A stretch of 7,092 nucleotides of DNA from RUG14300 sp964619685 (lineage in GTDB: Bacteria; Bacillota; Clostridia; Christensenellales; CAG-1252): contig CAZUET010000093.1 of NCBI GenBank assembly GCA_964619685.1, positions 1 through 7,092 on the forward strand, read 5' to 3'. Below, one piece after another: positions 7,064 through 7,092 of the stretch. The notes beneath the pieces are model-generated. The model worked only from the letters and a program-made list of their open reading frames with translations, was not told the origin of the DNA and made no database searches. The translations under genes were made by a program, and so were the position numbers. The stretch's first letter is position 1. Each line of letters opens with the position of its first letter.

Positions 7064-7090
7064 TTGTTAATTAAACTAAAACTGTATAAT
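7064..7090 (+). promoter_or_regulatory. Possible divergent promoter near the right edge
   Basis: On the + strand TTGTTA (7064-7069) and a perfect TATAAT (7085-7090) are 15 bp apart, shorter than optimal. It could drive a rightward gene beyond the window, such as a sugar regulator or transporter divergent from the alpha-galactosidase gene. The region is very AT-rich, so a chance match is possible. Confidence 0.25.
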
Positions 7091-7092
7091 TG

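Overview
The window is an ordinary chromosomal segment of a low-GC Gram-positive bacterium, most likely a gut- or rumen-type member of the Clostridia. Support for this: AT-rich DNA, strong AGGAGG ribosome binding sites, tightly packed genes with small overlaps, separate short SecD and SecF proteins, and an Ogg1-type 8-oxoguanine glycosylase of the kind known from Clostridium. The standard code fits, since TGA ends ung. I see no mobile element, CRISPR array, rRNA or tRNA gene, and no sign of recent transfer.

Layout: bases 1-60 may be the tail of an upstream + strand gene. On the + strand, secD (79-1443) and secF (1427-2554) overlap by 17 nt and encode the accessory SecDF complex, which uses the proton gradient to help the Sec translocon export proteins. 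A rho-independent terminator (2572-2610) closes this unit. A second, 14-bp perfect hairpin (2629-2668) lies at the convergent junction and can end transcription from both sides.

On the - strand a four-gene operon reads leftward from a good promoter at 7003-7031: a GH36 alpha-galactosidase (6971-5298), an RlmL/YpsC-type THUMP-domain RNA methyltransferase (5293-4148), uracil-DNA glycosylase ung (4161-3496) and an Ogg1-family 8-oxoguanine DNA glycosylase (3499-2672). Junctions are +4, -14 and -4 nt, so co-transcription and partial translational coupling are very likely. The last two genes form a base-excision-repair pair: one removes uracil (deaminated cytosine), the other oxidised guanine. The sugar hydrolase and the rRNA methylase have no obvious mechanistic link to repair.

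I did not find a previously undescribed system. The most useful observations are a natural Asp-to-Asn change at a conserved membrane position of SecF, an insertion in a SecD cytoplasmic loop, a strongly basic SecF tail, and the mixed operon carrying two DNA glycosylases.
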